DNA from: Dryocola sp051297175
GTDB taxonomy: Bacteria; Pseudomonadota; Gammaproteobacteria; Enterobacterales; Enterobacteriaceae
DNA length: 64,000 nucleotides
Reading direction: 5' to 3'
Assembly (NCBI RefSeq): GCF_051297175.1
Contig: NZ_JBINNY010000001.1
Span: 1,302,001-1,366,000 of the forward strand
In this document: positions 8,144-16,473 of the stretch, one piece after another
How the letters are laid out: each line of letters starts with the position of its first letter
Numbering within the stretch: position 1 is the first letter of the stretch
Notes under the pieces: model-generated
Database searches by the model: none
What the model was told of the DNA's origin: nothing
The model's input: the letters and a program-made list of their open reading frames with translations, nothing else
Position numbers and translations under genes: made by a program

Positions 8144-9022
8144 ATGTTCACGGGAAGTATTGTCGCGCTTGTAACGCCGATGGATGAGAAAGGTAATGTC
8201 TGCCGGTCAAGCCTAAAAAAACTAATTGATTACCATGTCGCCAGCGGAACCTCGGCGATTGTCTCTGTAGGGACTACAGGCGAGTCTGCCACCCTAAGCC
8301 ACGACGAGCACGGCGATGTGGTCATGCAGACCCTGGAACTGGCCGATGGCCGCATCCCTGTTATTGCAGGTACCGGTGCGAACGCTACCTCCGAGGCTAT
8401 CTCCCTGACCAAACGCTTTAACAACAGCGGTATCGTTGGCTGCCTGACCGTCACTCCGTATTACAACCGTCCTACGCAGGAAGGGCTGTTCCAGCACTTC
8501 AAGGCTATCGCTGAAAGCACCGATCTCCCACAGATGCTGTACAATGTGCCGTCCCGCACCGGCTGCGATATGCTGCCGGAAACCGTTGGGCGTCTGGCAA
8601 AGATTAAAAATATTATTGGTATCAAAGAAGCGACCGGGAACTTAACGCGTGTTAACCAGATCAAAGAGCTGGTTGAAGACGACTTCATCCTGGTTAGCGG
8701 TGACGATGCCAGCGCGCTGGACTTCATGCAGCTCGGCGGCCACGGCGTCATTTCCGTCACGGCAAACGTAGCCGCGCGTGAAATGGCGGAAATGTGTAAA
8801 CTGGCGGCCAGCGGGCAATTTGCTCAGGCGCGTGAGATCAATCAGCGTCTGATGCCGTTGCACTATAAATTATTTGTAGAACCCAATCCTATCCCGGTGA
8901 AATGGGCCTGTAGAGAATTGGGACTTGTGGCGACCGACACCTTACGCCTGCCAATGACGCCGCTGACTGAACAAAGTCGCCCGGTGATCCTTAGCGCGCT
9001 TAAGCATGCCGGTTTGCTGTAA
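8144..9022 (+). CDS. dapA: 4-hydroxy-tetrahydrodipicolinate synthase
   Basis: Condenses pyruvate with aspartate semialdehyde, the first committed step of lysine and diaminopimelate synthesis, and is inhibited by lysine. The 292-residue TIM barrel starts at the ATG at 8144 (MFTGSIVALVTPMDEKG). The Schiff-base lysine is Lys161 in IIGIKEATGN. The catalytic triad residues lie in GTTGESAT (Thr44, Thr45) and YYNRP (Tyr107 region). The longer frame from 8126 adds six residues without an SD. bamC follows after 16 bp, so the two form an operon. dapE, later in the same pathway, is 5 kb away. Confidence 0.98.
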   Translation: MFTGSIVALVTPMDEKGNVCRSSLKKLIDYHVASGTSAIVSVGTTGESATLSHDEHGDVVMQTLELADGRIPVIAGTGANATSEAISLTKRFNNSGIVGCLTVTPYYNRPTQEGLFQHFKAIAESTDLPQMLYNVPSRTGCDMLPETVGRLAKIKNIIGIKEATGNLTRVNQIKELVEDDFILVSGDDASALDFMQLGGHGVISVTANVAAREMAEMCKLAASGQFAQAREINQRLMPLHYKLFVEPNPIPVKWACRELGLVATDTLRLPMTPLTEQSRPVILSALKHAGLL

Positions 9023-9038
9023 AGTTTAGGGAGATTTG

Positions 9039-10073
9039 ATGGCTTACTCAGTACAGAAGTCGATGGTGGCGAAAGTTGCAGTGGTTTCTATTGCGATGCT
9101 GCTGGCTGCATGTAGCAGCGACCAGCGTTACAAGCGCCAGGTTAGCGGCGATGAATCCTATCTTGATGCAACTCCGCTTGCGGAAATCCACTCACCGTCG
9201 GGCATGATCCTGCCGGTACAAAACGGTGAATACAACGTTCCGGTCACCAACGGCAGCGGCGCAGTAGGCAAACAGCTGGACATTCGTCCGCCAGCCCAAC
9301 CCCTGGCGCTGGTTAGCGGTGCGCGCACCCAATTTACCGGTGATACAGCTTCCCTGATGGTGGAAAGTGCACGTAGCTCAACGCTGTGGCCGCAGGTCGT
9401 CAGCGTGCTGCAGGCGGGCAACTACGGCATCGACAAGCGCGATGATGCGAGCCAAACCCTGACCACCGACTGGGTGCAGTGGAACCGTGCCGATGAAGAC
9501 GAGCAGTACCGTGGCCGCTATCAGGTCAGCGTCAAGCCGCAGGGCTACCAGCAGGCGGTGGTTGTTAAGCTGCTGAATCTGGAACAGGCGGGCAAGCCGG
9601 TGGCCGATGCCGCATCTCTGCAACGCTACAGCGCGCAAATGCTTAACGTCATCAGCGCCGGTCTGGATAAAGCGCAAAACGATCGCCAGAACGCGCAGGA
9701 CAGCCGCTCTTCCGCCCAGCTTGACGTACAGAGCGCCGCAGATGATACCGGTTTACCGATGCTCGTCGTGCGCGGCCCGTTCAACGTTGTCTGGAACCGC
9801 TTACCGGCCACGCTTGAAAAAGTGGGCATGAAGGTAACCGATTCAACGCGTTCTACTGGCAGTATGGCCGTAACGTACAAACCGTTGTCTGACAGCAGCT
9901 GGCAGGAACTTGGGGCGAAAGACCCTGGCCTGGTTAGCGGTGATTACAAACTGCAGGTCGGCGACCTCGATAACCGCAGCAGCATGCAGTTCATCGATCC
10001 GAAAGGGCACACGCTGACTCAGTCTCAGAACGACGCGCTGGTCGCCGTATTCCAGGCGGCATTCAGCAAGTAA
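9039..10073 (+). CDS. bamC: Outer-membrane assembly lipoprotein BamC
   Basis: Lipoprotein partner of the BAM complex that inserts beta-barrel proteins. The 344-residue product equals E. coli BamC in length. A signal peptide ends in the lipobox LLAAC, with lipidation at the Cys in ACSSDQRY. The unstructured N-terminal segment that binds BamD follows (GSGAVGKQLDIRPPAQP). After it come two helix-grip domains, the second beginning near GLPMLVVRGPFNVVW. I use the ATG at 9039, eight bases behind GGGAG. It is cotranscribed with dapA and ends at a strong terminator. Confidence 0.97.
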   Translation: MAYSVQKSMVAKVAVVSIAMLLAACSSDQRYKRQVSGDESYLDATPLAEIHSPSGMILPVQNGEYNVPVTNGSGAVGKQLDIRPPAQPLALVSGARTQFTGDTASLMVESARSSTLWPQVVSVLQAGNYGIDKRDDASQTLTTDWVQWNRADEDEQYRGRYQVSVKPQGYQQAVVVKLLNLEQAGKPVADAASLQRYSAQMLNVISAGLDKAQNDRQNAQDSRSSAQLDVQSAADDTGLPMLVVRGPFNVVWNRLPATLEKVGMKVTDSTRSTGSMAVTYKPLSDSSWQELGAKDPGLVSGDYKLQVGDLDNRSSMQFIDPKGHTLTQSQNDALVAVFQAAFSK

Positions 10074-10080
10074 CTTTTAA

Positions 10081-10105
10081 AGGCCAGGGTTACCTGGCCT
10101 TTTTT
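10081..10105 (+). terminator. Terminator of dapA-bamC
   Basis: The perfect stem AGGCCAGG/CCTGGCCT with a GTTA loop is followed by a T-run (10101-10105). Confidence 0.88.
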
Positions 10106-10115
10106 CTGGTAGGCT

Positions 10116-10131
10116 ACGCAAACGTGTGCGT
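10116..10131 (+). promoter_or_regulatory. PurR operator of purC
   Basis: ACGCAAACGTGTGCGT is a full-length PurR box with a single change from the ideal palindrome, 48 bp upstream of purC. E. coli purC has a PurR box at this place. With the purM box at 602 it places both purine genes in this window under PurR. Confidence 0.9.
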
Positions 10132-10179
10132 AGGCGCAGAAAGCGGAATTTTTAACTAAATCACACCGGAGTAAGAAAG

Positions 10180-10893
10180 ATGCAAAAGCAAGCTGAGTTG
10201 TATCGTGGCAAAGCGAAAACCGTATACAGCACGGAGAACCCGGACCTGTTGGTGCTCGAATTCCGCAATGATACGTCAGCAGGTGACGGTGCGCGCATCG
10301 AACAGTTTGACCGTAAAGGCATGGTGAACAACAAGTTCAACCATTTCATTATGGCTAAGCTTGAAGAAGCGGGCATTCCTACACAGATGGAAGCCCTGCT
10401 CTCCGACAACGAAGTGCTGGTGAAAAAGCTCGATATGGTGCCGGTTGAGTGCGTGATTCGTAACCGCGCGGCGGGCTCCCTGGTAAAGCGTCTCGGCATT
10501 GAAGAAGGCATCGAGCTTAACCCGCCGCTGTTTGACCTGTTCCTGAAAAACGACGCGATGCATGACCCGATGGTCAACGAATCCTACTGCGAAACCTTCG
10601 GTTGGGTGAGCAAAGAGCATCTCGCGCGCATGCGCGAACTGAGCTACAAGGCCAACGATGTGCTGAGCAAACTGTTTGACGATGCGGGTCTGATCCTGGT
10701 GGACTTCAAGTTGGAGTTCGGCCTGTTTAAAGGCGAAGTGGTGCTGGGCGATGAGTTTTCCCCGGACGGCAGCCGCCTGTGGGACAAAGAAACCCTCGAC
10801 AAAATGGACAAAGACCGCTTCCGCCAGAGCCTGGGTGGCCTGATAGAAGCCTACGAAGAAGTCGCCCATCGTCTTGGCGTAAAATTAGACTAA
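10180..10893 (+). CDS. purC: SAICAR synthetase (phosphoribosylaminoimidazole-succinocarboxamide synthase)
   Basis: Joins aspartate to CAIR in the eighth step of purine synthesis. The 237-residue product has exactly the E. coli length. It opens MQKQAELYRGKAKTVYSTENP, where GKAKTVY is the nucleotide-binding strand. The signature blocks VECVIRNRAAGSLVKRLG and LVDFKLEFG are present. GGAG stands 8 bases before the ATG. It is transcribed alone between a PurR operator and a terminator, in the same setting as E. coli purC. Confidence 0.98.
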   Translation: MQKQAELYRGKAKTVYSTENPDLLVLEFRNDTSAGDGARIEQFDRKGMVNNKFNHFIMAKLEEAGIPTQMEALLSDNEVLVKKLDMVPVECVIRNRAAGSLVKRLGIEEGIELNPPLFDLFLKNDAMHDPMVNESYCETFGWVSKEHLARMRELSYKANDVLSKLFDDAGLILVDFKLEFGLFKGEVVLGDEFSPDGSRLWDKETLDKMDKDRFRQSLGGLIEAYEEVAHRLGVKLD

Positions 10894-10913
10894 TCTCCCA
10901 CGCGTAGACTTCG

Positions 10914-10945
10914 AAGCCGGATGTGTTTTGCACATTCGGCTTTTT
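10914..10945 (+). terminator. Terminator of purC
   Basis: The stem AAGCCGGATGTG pairs with CACATTCGGCTT (one G-U pair) around a TTTTG loop and ends in a T-run (10941-10945), 20 bp after the purC stop. Confidence 0.82.
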
Positions 10946-11026
10946 CACATCCTGTTTCTTATGGTAATCCCGCGATTAAGCACCTACGATCTACCCATTA
11001 CAAGGTGTAAATAACGAGGTGGAATG

Positions 11027-11905
11027 ATGCGTTGGCAAGGGCGTCGCGAAAGCGACAATGTAGAAGACAGGCGTAATAATTCCTCGGGCCCGAGCTTTGG
11101 CGGCGGCGGTGGCGGCTTCCGTTTACCCGGCGGCAAAGGCGGCATCATCCTGCTGCTTGTCGTGGTGGTTGCCGGATATTATGGCGTTGATCTTACGGCG
11201 CTTCTCTCCGGCGGGCAGCCGACGACGCAGCAGCAGGCGTCGCAGCGCTCCATCAGCCCAAATGATGACGAAGCGGCTAAATTCACCTCGGTTATTCTTG
11301 CCACCACCGAAGACACGTGGGGGCAGATTTTTCAGCAGATGGGGCGCACCTATCAGCAGCCGAAGCTGGTGATGTACCGTGGAGCCACGCGCACCGGCTG
11401 CGGCACCGGTCAGTCCGTGATGGGGCCATTCTACTGCCCGGCGGACGGCACCGTTTATATCGATCTCTCTTTCTATGACGAGATGAAAAACAAGCTCGGT
11501 GCCGACGGCGATTTCGCTCAGGGCTACGTTATCGCTCACGAAGTGGGCCACCACGTTCAGAAACTGCTGGGTATTGAGCCGAAGGTGCGCCAGCTCCAGC
11601 AGAGCGCCTCGCAGACGACAGGCAACCAGCTGTCGGTAAAAATGGAGCTACAGGCCGACTGCTTCGCGGGCGTCTGGGGCCACAGCATGCAGAAACAGGA
11701 AGTGCTCGATGCCGGTGATTTGCAAGAAGCGCTTAACGCGGCCGAAGCCATCGGCGATGACCGCCTGCAGCAGAAGTCGCAGGGGCGCGTCATGCCGGAC
11801 AGCTTCACCCACGGCACGTCCGAGCAGCGCTACACCTGGTTCAAACGCGGCTTCGACAGCGGCGACCCGGCGCAGTGTAATACCTTCGGCAACAGCCTTC
11901 GTTAA
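11027..11905 (+). CDS. ypfJ: Putative neutral zinc metallopeptidase YpfJ
   Basis: Membrane-anchored protein of the zincin-like DUF/YpfJ family (292 residues; E. coli 287). A glycine-rich segment (GGGGGGFRLPGGKGG) leads into one membrane span at about residues 36-55. The soluble domain carries HEVGHH in AHEVGHHVQKLL, the third zinc ligand region MELQADCFAG, and several conserved cysteines (RTGCGTG, FYCPADG). I chose the second of two tandem ATGs (11027) for its SD spacing from GAGGT; 11024 is possible. Function is unknown beyond the peptidase signature. tmcA follows in the same direction. Confidence 0.88.
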   Translation: MRWQGRRESDNVEDRRNNSSGPSFGGGGGGFRLPGGKGGIILLLVVVVAGYYGVDLTALLSGGQPTTQQQASQRSISPNDDEAAKFTSVILATTEDTWGQIFQQMGRTYQQPKLVMYRGATRTGCGTGQSVMGPFYCPADGTVYIDLSFYDEMKNKLGADGDFAQGYVIAHEVGHHVQKLLGIEPKVRQLQQSASQTTGNQLSVKMELQADCFAGVWGHSMQKQEVLDAGDLQEALNAAEAIGDDRLQQKSQGRVMPDSFTHGTSEQRYTWFKRGFDSGDPAQCNTFGNSLR

Positions 11906-11942
11906 CGACGCGCGGGTTTAATCAGCAACAAGGATTTCAGGC

Positions 11943-13886
11943 ATGGAACAGCTTCGACAGACCACCGCCAGCATGGCTAAAAGCGGTATCCGGCGCATGC
12001 TCGTGGTGGCGGGCGATGCGGCATGGAGCAGCCAGCAGGCAAGCGTCTTGGCTGGCCTGCTTCCCGGCGACTGGCTGTGGGTCGGCGCTGCGCCTGAACT
12101 TCCGCTAAACTGCGCGCCCGCGGCGATGCGCACGCTGCTGGGCCGCGAGTTTCAGCATGCTATCTTTGACGCACGCAGTGGCCTGGACGCCGAAGCGCTT
12201 GCGGCCCTTGCCGGAACGCTAAAAGCGGGCAGCTGGCTGGTTTTGCTGGTGCCGCCCTGGCAGCGCTGGCCCGATTTGCCGGATGCCGACTCGAGCCGCT
12301 GGAGCGACTCCCCCCAGCCGATAGCTACGCCAAACTTCATCCATCATCTGCAAAAATGCGTCAGCGACGATAGCGAAAGCTGTCTCTGGCAGCAGCATCA
12401 GCCGCTGCGCCTGCCTGATTTTTATCCTCGGCCCGCCTGGCATCCTGCAAACGGGTCGCCCGAGCGGGAGCAGGCGGAAATCCTCGCGGCGCTGCAATCT
12501 ATGCCGCCCGGCGCCGCCGTTGTAACCGCTCCGCGTGGCAGAGGCAAGTCGGCGCTTGCGGGTATGTTGCTGCGGGGTCTGGCAGGCGATGCGCTTGTGA
12601 CGGCACCAACAAAAGCGGCAACCGACGTATTAGCCCAGCATGCGGGCGACAAATTCAATTTTATTGCCCCGGACGCGCTTCTCGCGCAGCCCGAAATTCA
12701 GCATGCGGAGTGGCTCATTATCGATGAGGCCGCCGCACTTCCCGCCCCGCAGCTTCGCCAGCTGATAGCGAGATTCTCGCGCACCCTGCTCACCACCACC
12801 GTTCAGGGCTACGAGGGAACGGGGCGCGGATTCCTGCTGAAGTTCTGCGCGGCTATCGATTCCCTCCGTCGTTACTCACTGCAAGCCCCGATTCGCTGGG
12901 CGCAGGGCGATCCTCTTGAAGCGCTAATCGACGGCATACTTATGTTTGATGAGGCTGATATTACGCGCGTGGTGCAGGACGAGGTATCGCTTGCTGTGGT
13001 TGAGCGGTCCGAAGGCTGGCGGCTCGGGCAAATGTACCGGCTGCTGTCGGGCGCACACTACCGCACCTCGCCTCTGGACTGGAGGCGCATGCTTGATGCC
13101 CACGGGCAGCACTTCATCGCGGCCTGCTGCGGGGAAGAAACCGTCGGTGCAGCCTGGCTGGTGGAAGAGGGCGGGTTGGATGAAGATCTCAGCCGCGCGG
13201 TGTGGGCGGGCCAGCGCCGCCCGCGTGGAAACCTGGTTGCGCAGTCTCTCGCAGCGCACGGCGGTAGCCCGCTTGCGGCAACGCTGCATGGCCTGCGGGT
13301 TAGCCGCATCGCCGTGCATCCGCTACGCCAGCGCCAACGGCTAGGGCAGCAGCTGATAGCGATGGCAAAAGCGAACGCGCCTCGGGGAACGGACTATCTC
13401 TCCGTCAGCTTTGGCTACACAGACGAGCTGTGGCGCTTCTGGAAAAGCTGCGGCTTCGTGCTGGCGCGCGTTGGCAGCCATCGAGAAGCCAGCAGCGGCT
13501 GCTACACGGCGATGGCGCTGCTGCCGCTCAGCGAGGCAGGAGAAGCGCTCACCCGGCATGAACATGCCCGCCTTGCGCGTGACGTGGAGTATCTCCAGCC
13601 GTGGATAGACGACACCATACCGATTGCGGCGGTGCCCGACGCGGCTTTAAACGCAGATGACTGGCTTGAGCTTGAGGGCTTTGCCCATGCGCATCGCCCG
13701 CTGGAGGCCTGCATCGGGTCGCTCAACCGCCTGCTTCTGGCAAGCTCGCTGCCTTTAAAAGCGCTGCGCGGCAGGGTTCAGGAAAGGAAAGATGTTGATG
13801 TGCTTTGCGCGGCGCTTGGTTTGTCAGGGCGTAAAGCCCTGCTGGCGGCGATGAGGCAGGAAGTTCAGCGGGCATTGATCGGATAA
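11943..13886 (+). CDS. tmcA: tRNA(Met) cytidine acetyltransferase TmcA
   Basis: Makes N4-acetylcytidine at position 34 of elongator tRNA-Met using acetyl-CoA and ATP, guarding against misreading of AUA. The 647-residue product (E. coli 671) has an N-terminal DUF1726 domain. Next is an RNA-helicase-like ATPase module with Walker A APRGRGKSAL and Walker B LIIDEAAALPAPQL. A GNAT acetyltransferase part (GLRVSRIAVHPLRQRQRLGQQL) and a C-terminal tRNA-binding tail follow. It is about 24 residues shorter than E. coli, mostly at the C-terminus. Start: ATG 11943 behind AAGGA. In K-12 ypfH follows; here REP repeats do. Confidence 0.95.
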   Translation: MEQLRQTTASMAKSGIRRMLVVAGDAAWSSQQASVLAGLLPGDWLWVGAAPELPLNCAPAAMRTLLGREFQHAIFDARSGLDAEALAALAGTLKAGSWLVLLVPPWQRWPDLPDADSSRWSDSPQPIATPNFIHHLQKCVSDDSESCLWQQHQPLRLPDFYPRPAWHPANGSPEREQAEILAALQSMPPGAAVVTAPRGRGKSALAGMLLRGLAGDALVTAPTKAATDVLAQHAGDKFNFIAPDALLAQPEIQHAEWLIIDEAAALPAPQLRQLIARFSRTLLTTTVQGYEGTGRGFLLKFCAAIDSLRRYSLQAPIRWAQGDPLEALIDGILMFDEADITRVVQDEVSLAVVERSEGWRLGQMYRLLSGAHYRTSPLDWRRMLDAHGQHFIAACCGEETVGAAWLVEEGGLDEDLSRAVWAGQRRPRGNLVAQSLAAHGGSPLAATLHGLRVSRIAVHPLRQRQRLGQQLIAMAKANAPRGTDYLSVSFGYTDELWRFWKSCGFVLARVGSHREASSGCYTAMALLPLSEAGEALTRHEHARLARDVEYLQPWIDDTIPIAAVPDAALNADDWLELEGFAHAHRPLEACIGSLNRLLLASSLPLKALRGRVQERKDVDVLCAALGLSGRKALLAAMRQEVQRALIG

Positions 13887-13887
13887 C

Positions 13888-14067
13888 TGGTGGATGGCAC
13901 TTCGTTTATCCACCCTACAAAACCGTAGGTCAGAAAAGCGCAGCGCCGTCCGATATTGTGATGAATCCCTACCAAACCGTAGGTCGGATAAGCGCAGCGC
14001 CATCCGACACGTGTTGATGGGTCGCTACAAAAATGTATGTCGGGTAAGCGTAGCCGCCACCCGGCAT
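13888..14067. repeat. Cluster of four REP-type palindromes
   Basis: Four units lie in tandem: GGTGGATGGCAC...TATCCACC (13889-13917), GTAGGTCAGAAAAGCGCAGC (13925-13955), GTAGGTCGGATAAGCGCAGC...CATCCGAC (13979-14008) and GTATGTCGGGTAAGCGTAGC...CCACCCGGCAT (14035-14067). The two middle units are separated by nearly the same CTACCAAAACC-like spacer, a BIME-like array. It fills the gap between convergent tmcA and ypfN, exactly where K-12 has ypfH. Confidence 0.8.
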
Positions 14068-14078
14068 ATTTCGGATAA

Positions 14079-14270
14079 TTAAGGCTTCTTCTTCGGGAAA
14101 TCGTCTTCGTCATCCCACTTATCGTTGAAATCACGATGCGGCGGGAGGTCGGGCTTGTTCGCCATATACTTCTTCGGATCGATGCGTTTCAGATCCTTAA
14201 TCACATTCAGGAAAATGCCGAGCAACAGCACCAGGACGATAATCCACCAGTAATGCGATAGCCATTCCAT
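14079..14270 (-). CDS. ypfN: Small membrane protein YpfN
   Basis: A 63-residue protein of the UPF0370 family (E. coli YpfN 66). It starts at the ATG at 14270 (MEWLSHYWWIIVLVLLLGI), so its first 20 residues form one membrane span. A charged cytosolic tail follows, with the conserved block NVIKDLKRID and the acidic NDKWDDEDDF end. A longer in-frame start at 14372 would overlap dapE's 3' end and is not conserved. The gap to dapE is 29 bp on the same strand, so dapE-ypfN are probably cotranscribed. Function is unknown. Confidence 0.9.
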   Translation of the reverse strand: MEWLSHYWWIIVLVLLLGIFLNVIKDLKRIDPKKYMANKPDLPPHRDFNDKWDDEDDFPKKKP

Positions 14271-14299
14271 GCGCTTACTCCTCTCTGTTCTCGCAGCCG

Positions 14300-15427
14300 T
14301 CAGGCGACAAGCTGCTCCATAATACGTTGATACATCCGGGCAAGAAGCTGCAGGTCCGCGGCGTTGACGCACTCATTAATCTTATGAATGGTCGCGTTCA
14401 CCGGGCCCAGCTCCACCACCTGCGCGCCCATACGGGCAATAAAGCGTCCGTCTGACGTGCCGCCGGTGGTCAGAAGTTGCGGCCTGATTTCATTATAGTG
14501 CTGAACCGCGTTCACCACCGCATCGACCAGCTTGCCGCGTGAGGTAAGGAACGGCTGGCCCGATAGCCACCAGTCCAGCGTGTAGCGCAACCGGTGTTTC
14601 TCGAGCAGGGCAATGACGCGCTGCTTGATATCGGCGTCGGTCAGTTCGGTGCTAAAGCGGAAGTTGAACTGTACAAACATATCGCCGGGGATCACGTTAT
14701 TGCTGCCGGTTCCGGCCTGAACGTTGGCGATCTGCATGCTGGTGGCCGGGAAAAATTCGTTACCCTTGTCCCATTCGATGGACACCAGCTCGCTGAGCAT
14801 CGGGGCCGCGCGGTGAACGGGGTTATCCGCCAAGTGTGGATAGGCAACGTGGCCCTGCACGCCGTGAATCGTCAGGTTGCAGGTCAAAGAACCGCGACGG
14901 CCATTCTTCACTACGTCGCCTACTACTTCGGTGCTGGACGGCTCGCCGACCAGGCAATAGTCAAGACGTTCGCGGCGTTCCATCAGCGTTTCAACGACCT
15001 TCACGGTGCCGTTTTTGGCGCTGGCTTCCTCGTCGGAGGTGATCAGAAATGCCAGTCGGCCTTTGTGATTGGGATGTTGTGCGACAAAGCGTTCCGCTGC
15101 AACTACCATCGCCGCAAGGGAGCCTTTCATATCCGCAGCACCGCGGCCAAACAGCATACCGTCGCGAATGGTGGGCTCAAACGGCGGGTTTATCCATCGG
15201 TCCGCATCGCCGGACGGCACGACGTCGGTATGGCCTGCAAACGCCAGCGTTTCGCCTTGCCCTCTCCATGCCCAGAAGTTCTGCGTGTCGCCAAAATCCA
15301 TATGCTCGACGGTAAAACCAATGGCACGCAGTCGCTCAATAAGCAGCGCCTGGCAGCCCGCGTCGTCGGGGCTCAGGGAAGGGCGGCGGATAAGCTGTTG
15401 CGTCAGCTCAATAACCGGGCATGACAT
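14300..15427 (-). CDS. dapE: Succinyl-diaminopimelate desuccinylase
   Basis: Zinc-dependent M20 hydrolase that frees LL-diaminopimelate and succinate for lysine and peptidoglycan synthesis. It has 375 residues, as in E. coli. Metal-site motifs are FAGHTDVVPSG (His and the catalytic Asp), GRGAADMKGS (bridging Asp), SDEEASAKNGT (the catalytic Glu pair) and the C-terminal NATIHKINE (last His). The ATG at 15427 gives the family length; the frame extends to 15469 but into yffB. The yffB stop is four bases upstream, suggesting translational coupling in a yffB-dapE-ypfN unit. Confidence 0.97.
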   Translation of the reverse strand: MSCPVIELTQQLIRRPSLSPDDAGCQALLIERLRAIGFTVEHMDFGDTQNFWAWRGQGETLAFAGHTDVVPSGDADRWINPPFEPTIRDGMLFGRGAADMKGSLAAMVVAAERFVAQHPNHKGRLAFLITSDEEASAKNGTVKVVETLMERRERLDYCLVGEPSSTEVVGDVVKNGRRGSLTCNLTIHGVQGHVAYPHLADNPVHRAAPMLSELVSIEWDKGNEFFPATSMQIANVQAGTGSNNVIPGDMFVQFNFRFSTELTDADIKQRVIALLEKHRLRYTLDWWLSGQPFLTSRGKLVDAVVNAVQHYNEIRPQLLTTGGTSDGRFIARMGAQVVELGPVNATIHKINECVNAADLQLLARMYQRIMEQLVA

Positions 15428-15431
15428 AAGA

Positions 15432-15788
15432 CTATACCTCGTTGATAAACTGCTGATAGTTCGATTCATTGAAACCCAGCAGCATAGGCTGCCCGGGCGC
15501 GCAGAGCAATGGTCGTTTAATGATTGCCGGCATTTCTAACATGAGCGCGGCGGCGCTTTTCGCGTCTTTAATAGATGCGCGATGCGCTTCGTCGAGCTTG
15601 CGCCATGTTGTACCGCGCGTATTGAGCAACGCTTCCCAGCCTAGCTCGGCGATAAAGCTGTCCAGCAGCTCGGCGCTCAGGCCGTCCGCGCGGTAGTCGT
15701 GAAACTGATAGTCGACGCCCTGCGCTTCCAGCCAGCGGCGCGCCTTTTTGATGGTGTCACAGTTTTTAATGCCGTAAAGGGTTATCAC
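15432..15788 (-). CDS. yffB: ArsC/Spx-family protein YffB
   Basis: A 118-residue thioredoxin-fold protein of the ArsC family, equal in length to E. coli YffB. It reads ITLYGIKNCDTIKKARRWLE, where NCDTIKKA replaces the CX3R arsenate-reductase motif (no Arg three residues after the Cys). The C-terminal PAIIKRPLLC keeps the family's substrate arginine. It is reported as glutathione-dependent thiol reductase-like; I cannot support arsenate reduction. It starts at a GTG (15788) with AAGGA upstream. It opens the operon with dapE. Confidence 0.93.
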   Translation of the reverse strand: MITLYGIKNCDTIKKARRWLEAQGVDYQFHDYRADGLSAELLDSFIAELGWEALLNTRGTTWRKLDEAHRASIKDAKSAAALMLEMPAIIKRPLLCAPGQPMLLGFNESNYQQFINEV

Positions 15789-16301
15789 GCGTTTCAGTCC
15801 TTTTGTCGAGACTCTGATTTCTTTATCAGATAATTAGAACGAGTAAAAAATGATAATAATGTACGAAGGAAAAATATAACCAAATAGCTACGCTAAACCT
15901 TACGTAATATAACTATTGTGAAGCATTTTGAATAAACTTTCACCCGTTATGCACCGCCATTCTTCATCAGGTTTGAATCGCCTGGAGTTGTCATAAATTA
16001 CCTTATCTAAAATTGAATATATAAATACTTCGCTCGCTACCTACTCTGCTCGCCCGTTAAGAACTTTCCTCTCCTCGGCGCGAAGCCGCGCGTTCGCTAA
16101 GACATTTCATAAAATTCTGAAGTTCTAAGAAACATTTTGTTTCAGGTGCTGCGTCACATTATTCGCCATTAGAGGGTTTAGAATTAGGGCATTACGCAAT
16201 AGCAATTAATATATGCGGCGAGTCAGAAAGCAGTCGGTCAGAATTGCTTCACTCACCAGAATGAATTGCGTATAATTAAAGCAATTATTAGAGAGGCTGT
16301 T
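15789..16301. other. AT-rich intergenic region between yffB and ypfM
   Basis: About 510 bp with no credible protein gene on either strand. The stretch 15835-15950 and the stretch after 16000 are clearly richer in A and T than the flanks, with one GC island (CGGCGCGAAGCCGCGCG near 16077). It must hold the minus-strand promoter of yffB-dapE (near 15790-15900) and the ypfM promoter (16248-16276). I see no U-tailed hairpin that would mark a small RNA gene. Confidence 0.6.
16248..16276 (+). promoter_or_regulatory. Likely sigma-70 promoter of ypfM
   Basis: TTCACT (16248-16253), a 17-bp spacer and a perfect TATAAT (16271-16276). The start would lie near 16283, giving a leader of about 20 bases before the ypfM ATG. 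Confidence 0.6.
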
Positions 16302-16361
16302 ATGATTGAGCATGAACTGGGGAACTGGAAAGATTTCATTGAAGATATGCTTCGTAAATGA
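16302..16361 (+). CDS. ypfM: Small protein YpfM (19 residues)
   Basis: The frame ATG...TGA encodes MIEHELGNWKDFIEDMLRK, differing at only two positions from the E. coli small protein YpfM as I recall it (MIERELGNWKDFIEVMLRK). GAGAGG stands five bases before the ATG, a good -10 box lies 25 bp upstream, and a hairpin follows 65 bp downstream. It reads against acrD in the neighbouring position. The peptide looks like one amphipathic helix; its function is unknown. Conservation of such a short frame with its own signals is the main evidence that it is real. Confidence 0.88.
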   Translation: MIEHELGNWKDFIEDMLRK

Positions 16362-16425
16362 TCTGACCAGAAAATGGCAAGAGCATGATGTTCTTATTTG
16401 AAATAACTCTGTGAGTAACATCACT

Positions 16426-16455
16426 AAAAAGGCGACCGCAAAGGCCGCCTTTTTT
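16426..16455 (-). terminator. Hairpin between ypfM and acrD, probably bidirectional
   Basis: AAAAAGGCG pairs with CGCCTTTTTT in an imperfect stem around 16440. T-runs flank it on both strands, so it can end acrD (minus) and ypfM (plus). Confidence 0.7.
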
Positions 16456-16473
16456 GTTTTAGTCCCTTTGCAA

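Noticed and set aside
13888..14067. CRISPR-like array
   Set aside because: Units are inverted-repeat palindromes of varying sequence and spacing with no unique spacers of constant length and no cas genes; they are REP elements.
14594..15424. 276-codon plus-strand frame opposite dapE
   Set aside because: dapE is certain on the minus strand; this is its shadow.
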